From: an uncultured Halomonas sp. | GTDB lineage: Bacteria; Pseudomonadota; Gammaproteobacteria; Pseudomonadales; Halomonadaceae | DNA: 64,000 nucleotides | Direction: 5' to 3' | Assembly: GCF_947500835.1 (NCBI RefSeq) | Contig: NZ_CANMTQ010000005.1 | Location: forward strand, 1 to 64,000 | Shown: positions 60,817 to 64,000 of the stretch, piece after piece | Numbering within the stretch: position 1 is the stretch's first letter | Layout: each line of letters starts with the position of its first letter | Notes under the pieces: model-generated | Database searches by the model: none | What the model saw: only the letters and a program-made list of their open reading frames with translations | Told to the model about the DNA's origin: nothing | Translations under genes and position numbers: made by a program

Positions 60817-63692
60817 TACAGCGCCTCCAGGGCTTCGCGCACCGCGTCGCTGGTGGACTGAGTCAGAGCCAGTTCGGCTTGCCGTTGTGCTTCCTCGAAA
60901 GTCAGCTCTCGCAGCCGCGCCTTGACCAGGGGCACCTGGCGTATGGATACCGACAGCTCATCGACGCCTAGACCCACCAGCACCGGCACCGCCTGGGGGT
61001 CGCTGCCCAACTCACCGCACACCCCTACCCATTTACCTTTGGCATGAGCCGCCTCGACGGTCATCTGGATCAACCTCAGCACCGCCGGATGCAGCCCATC
61101 GGATTGGGAGGAAAGCGTTGAATGGCCACGATCGATGGCCAGGGTGTACTGGGTCAAGTCGTTGGTGCCGATGGAGAAAAAGTCGACCTCTTCCGCCAGG
61201 GCTGGCGCCAGCAGCGCGCAGGAAGGAATCTCGACCATCACCCCCACCTGCACATCCGACGCCTGGATTTCCTGCTGCAGGCGCTCGACGATGGCTCGGC
61301 CAGCACGGAACTCCGCAATATCCTTGACCATGGGGAACATGATTCGAAGCGGCCTGTTTCCCGCGGCGACAAGCAGCGCACGAAGCTGGGTCTCGAGAAT
61401 CTCCGGACGGGTCAGCGCCAGGCGTATGCCGCGCAGGCCAAGAAAGGGATTGTCTTCCTGAGGCAGCGGCCAATAGGGCAAGGGCTTGTCTCCCCCCACA
61501 TCCAGGGTGCGCGCCACCAAAGGGCGGCCATCAAGAGCATCGAACGCCTGGCGGTATTCATCGACCTGGGTATCCAGATCCGGCGCGTCGGGATGGGCCA
61601 TGAAGACGAATTCCGTACGCAGCAGGCCAATGCCTTCGGCACCGTATTCGACCGCGTCCGCAGTGTGAGCCGTGTTGCCCAGGTTGGCAGCGATCTCGAC
61701 CCGGCGGCCATCCTGGGTGCGCCCTTCGTCGAAACGCGCACTGTAGGCCTTGCGCTCCAGTGCCTCCTGCTCTTTCAAACGCAGCAGGGCGCGATCACGG
61801 CGCTCCTTGGTCGGTGCAGGGATCACCCGACCACGCTCGCCGTCGAGGATCAGCTCGCTGCCGTTTTCCAGGGTCATGATGCGCGGCCCGGCTCCCACCA
61901 CGGCGGCAATGCCCAGGGCGCGAGCAAGAATGGCGCTGTGGGAAGTCGCGCCACCGCGGGCGGTAAGCAGACCGCGTACCTTGGCGGTGTCCAGTCTCGC
62001 TACATCGGAAGGACCGACATCTTCGGTGACCAGGATATAGGGCTCGTCCGGTGGCCTGGGCATCGAGACGCCGCATAAAAGTCCGAGCACGCGCCGGCCC
62101 ACGTCACGCAGATCCGCGGCCCGCTCCGCCAACAATCGATCCGCCAGCATTTCCTGGGCTCCGGCGGCGGCATCGATGCTTTGCCACCAGGCCGCCTCTG
62201 CGGAGAGTCCGTCGTCGATGCCTTCATGGGCCGCCTCGCGCAGCTCCGGGTCGTCGAGCATTTCTTCATGCATCGAGAGGATTTCCGCTACCTCGGCGCC
62301 TTCCGCCTGGCGTATGAGCGTTTCGAGCTGATCATTTGCTTCCTTCAATGCGTGATCCAGACGCTCCTTTTGCTTGTCGCCGCTTCCCGCACGAGGGCCT
62401 GCCAGATCCTGCGCACGTTCGGAATACTCAAAGCGCGGCAGGCGCATCACGAAGGCCGGGGCGATCGCCAGTCCCGGCGCCGCGGCGACCCCGACATGGG
62501 AGGCATCCGCCGCCAGCGGTTCGAGCTCGACCGGCGTCTCATTGGAAACGCCAATATCCTGGCGTTCTTCGATAGCTACGACCTTTTCGCCAAGACCTTC
62601 GCGAACCGCTTCGGCCACCGCCGCGAGTGCCTTCGACGCGCCCTCGCCTTGCGCGGAAAACACCAGGGTCTGACCGCGTCGCGCCCCCAGGCCGAGGACC
62701 TTGGTCAGACTCGCCGCGGACACGGTTTCGACGCTGCCTTCAAGCAGACGTACCTTGATCGGCACGGGTTGCTCCCGAACGATCTGGACCAGCTGCTTGG
62801 CTGGCCGGGCGTGAAGGCCGTGGGCGTTGAGCACCCGCATGCGTTCGGTCTCGGCGCCGGCATGCTCGCCCGCCAGACGCGCCAACACCGTGGCTGCATC
62901 CGCATCCGCCAGGGCTTCCCCTTCACCGGCGTCAAGCAGAGACGCCAGTCGCTCCAGCAGGCCCAGGTGGGCATCACCCTGGGTAGCCAGACAGAACACG
63001 CCGTTGAGCGCGCCTTCCTGGCCGACAAGTCTGGATTCCGGCGTGGCCAGGGACAATGCAGGCGTCGTGACGCCTTGGGCGCTGCTGACGAGCCACAGGC
63101 CCTGCCCCAGGGCGACAGGCTTCTGTTGAACGATGGCGGCGACGAAATCGGTGTTCACGCAGTCCGCCTGACGCAGCCGGGCGGCCCCGGCAAGGGCCAG
63201 CTCGAAACGATCCCTGGCGGGAAAACCAAGGCAAAGCGTCTCGATATCAAGACGCGCCACCACCGGCGCCTTGGATAGCGCGGCAATGATCTCGTCACGA
63301 CTGTCGGCCCTGGCCAGTCGCTCGGCAACCCCTTCGCGATCCAGTACATGGGTCAGGGCTCGCAGGATGTCGAGATGCTCGTCGCTTTGGGCAGCGATGG
63401 TCACCAGCACATGCACGCGATTGCCGTCGTGCCACTGTACGCCCTTAGGAAACTGCAGCACCCGGACCCCGGTTGCCAACACCTGATCCCGACTCTCCGG
63501 CGTGCCGTGGGGGATGGCGATGGCGTTGCCCAGGTAGGTCGAAGACTGCGACTCGCGCTCATGCAGCCCCCCGCGATATTCCGGGGTGGCCCGCCCCGCC
63601 TCGACCAAGGCGTCGGCGGCTTGATCCAGCGCGTCCCGCCAATCCTCTGCCTGACAGTCGAGCAGCACATCATCCTGATGCAGTGTGAGCAT
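60816..63692 (-). CDS. fruB: Fructose PTS multiphosphoryl transfer protein, EIIA-HPr-EI
   Basis: A 958-residue fusion. EIIA (about 1-145) has its phosphorylation site in AIPHGT (H62). A FruB-specific middle region follows. HPr (about 285-375) has NAHGLHARPAKQL (H294). Enzyme I (about 400-958) has its active site in GGATSHSAILAR (H585). All phosphate carriers from PEP to EIIA are thus in one chain, so fructose uptake need not depend on separate ptsH or ptsI products. AGGAGG precedes the ATG. First gene of the operon, divergent from fruR. Confidence 0.94.
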   Translation of the reverse strand: MLTLHQDDVLLDCQAEDWRDALDQAADALVEAGRATPEYRGGLHERESQSSTYLGNAIAIPHGTPESRDQVLATGVRVLQFPKGVQWHDGNRVHVLVTIAAQSDEHLDILRALTHVLDREGVAERLARADSRDEIIAALSKAPVVARLDIETLCLGFPARDRFELALAGAARLRQADCVNTDFVAAIVQQKPVALGQGLWLVSSAQGVTTPALSLATPESRLVGQEGALNGVFCLATQGDAHLGLLERLASLLDAGEGEALADADAATVLARLAGEHAGAETERMRVLNAHGLHARPAKQLVQIVREQPVPIKVRLLEGSVETVSAASLTKVLGLGARRGQTLVFSAQGEGASKALAAVAEAVREGLGEKVVAIEERQDIGVSNETPVELEPLAADASHVGVAAAPGLAIAPAFVMRLPRFEYSERAQDLAGPRAGSGDKQKERLDHALKEANDQLETLIRQAEGAEVAEILSMHEEMLDDPELREAAHEGIDDGLSAEAAWWQSIDAAAGAQEMLADRLLAERAADLRDVGRRVLGLLCGVSMPRPPDEPYILVTEDVGPSDVARLDTAKVRGLLTARGGATSHSAILARALGIAAVVGAGPRIMTLENGSELILDGERGRVIPAPTKERRDRALLRLKEQEALERKAYSARFDEGRTQDGRRVEIAANLGNTAHTADAVEYGAEGIGLLRTEFVFMAHPDAPDLDTQVDEYRQAFDALDGRPLVARTLDVGGDKPLPYWPLPQEDNPFLGLRGIRLALTRPEILETQLRALLVAAGNRPLRIMFPMVKDIAEFRAGRAIVERLQQEIQASDVQVGVMVEIPSCALLAPALAEEVDFFSIGTNDLTQYTLAIDRGHSTLSSQSDGLHPAVLRLIQMTVEAAHAKGKWVGVCGELGSDPQAVPVLVGLGVDELSVSIRQVPLVKARLRELTFEEAQRQAELALTQSTSDAVREALEAL

Positions 63693-63753
63693 TTAACCTC
63701 CTGAGCCTGTCCGAAATAGCTTTTTTCATGCTGGGGCTGTCTTGTTTCACGGT

Positions 63754-63767
63754 GCTGAATCGTGTCA
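63754..63767. promoter_or_regulatory. Candidate FruR/Cra operator
   Basis: GCTGAATCGTGTCA resembles Cra/FruR operators (GCTGAAWCGTTTCA-like, E. coli), with one change in the right half. It lies in the 183-base gap between fruB and the divergent fruR gene, where repression relieved by fructose-1-phosphate is expected. Confidence 0.5.
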
Positions 63768-63875
63768 CTTTGAATGATAATCATGCTGAAATCATCCTGG
63801 TGATTAATCAAGTGGAGATGTCTGCGAGTTTTTCGCTCTTGCCTTGTAAAATCGCGCTCAAACCAAGGAGCCAAG

Positions 63876-64000
63876 ATGACTCTCGCTGACATTGCGCGTC
63901 TCGCCGGGGTCTCGCGCACCACTGCAAGCTATGTGATCAATGGCAAGGCCCAGATGCACCGCATCAGTCATGACACGGTAGAGAAGGTACTGGCGGTGGT
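63876..64000 (+). CDS. fruR: Fructose-operon repressor FruR, truncated by window edge
   Basis: The first 41 codons of a LacI-family regulator, continuing beyond the window. [20 protein letters not shown] is the LacI helix-turn-helix, and [10 protein letters not shown] is the hinge-proximal pattern of FruR/Cra. AAGGAG lies five bases before the ATG. It is divergent from fruBKA and should repress it until fructose-1-phosphate appears. The effector domain lies outside. Confidence 0.88.
   Translation, partial: MTLADIARLAGVSRTTASYVINGKAQMHRISHDTVEKVLAV

Overview
The window reads as a chromosome segment of a moderately halophilic gammaproteobacterium, most likely a member of the Halomonadaceae (Halomonas or a close relative). 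The main reasons are a complete ectoine catabolism set (doeA, doeB, doeX, doeC, doeD) with eutB and eutC, a NhaD-type sodium/proton antiporter beside it, GC-rich coding sequence, and Halomonas-like versions of the housekeeping genes. No rRNA, tRNA, CRISPR array, insertion sequence or prophage was seen.

Layout. 0-11.4 kb: compatible-solute catabolism on the minus strand (eutC, nhaD, eutB, doeD, doeC, then doeX, doeB, doeA), with the co-chaperone pair cbpA-cbpM on the plus strand splitting it. A palindromic repeat of about 115 bp lies between doeC and doeD. 11.7-15.5 kb: a methyl-accepting chemotaxis protein (MCP), a GhrA-like 2-hydroxyacid dehydrogenase and yejK. 15.5-27.5 kb: an accessory stretch with four toxin-antitoxin loci: a MazF/PemK pair with a frameshifted toxin, flanked by a copy of the yejK 3' end; an intact RES pair; an intact ParDE-type pair with a perfect inverted-repeat operator; and a HigBA remnant. 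Between them are a quinone reductase with a divergent LysR regulator, two LysE-family exporters around another LysR regulator, a cupin, a GNAT acetyltransferase and ABC exporters.

27.4-45 kb: envelope and signalling. A Cpx-like two-component system with a Spy/CpxP-like periplasmic protein and a candidate CpxR box, an NTT-like carrier next to a Tat-exported aldo/keto reductase, a LysO-type exporter, a NIT-domain MCP, a BaeSR-like two-component system, a PAP2 phosphatase, a D,D-carboxypeptidase with a SPOR domain, an HD-GYP phosphodiesterase and an MCP with a WESF tail. 45-57.8 kb: an alcohol/aldehyde dehydrogenase pair, thiBPQ, a LemA-TPM-TPM operon, modABC and a short-chain dehydrogenase. 57.9-64 kb: a fructose PTS operon (fruB-fruK-fruA) with a divergent, truncated fruR.

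How the genes work together. Ectoine is opened by DoeA, deacetylated by DoeB, transaminated by DoeD and oxidised by DoeC to aspartate; EutB and EutC probably feed hydroxyectoine into this route. Fructose enters through FruB and FruA as fructose-1-phosphate, and FruK makes fructose-1,6-bisphosphate. The least expected observations are the evolutionary traces in the toxin-antitoxin stretch (a 7-bp contraction that breaks a toxin, a duplicated gene end flanking a module, a toxin reduced to its last 24 codons), the tandem-repeat linker in FruA and the palindrome in the ectoine cluster. I did not find a clearly new multi-gene system.
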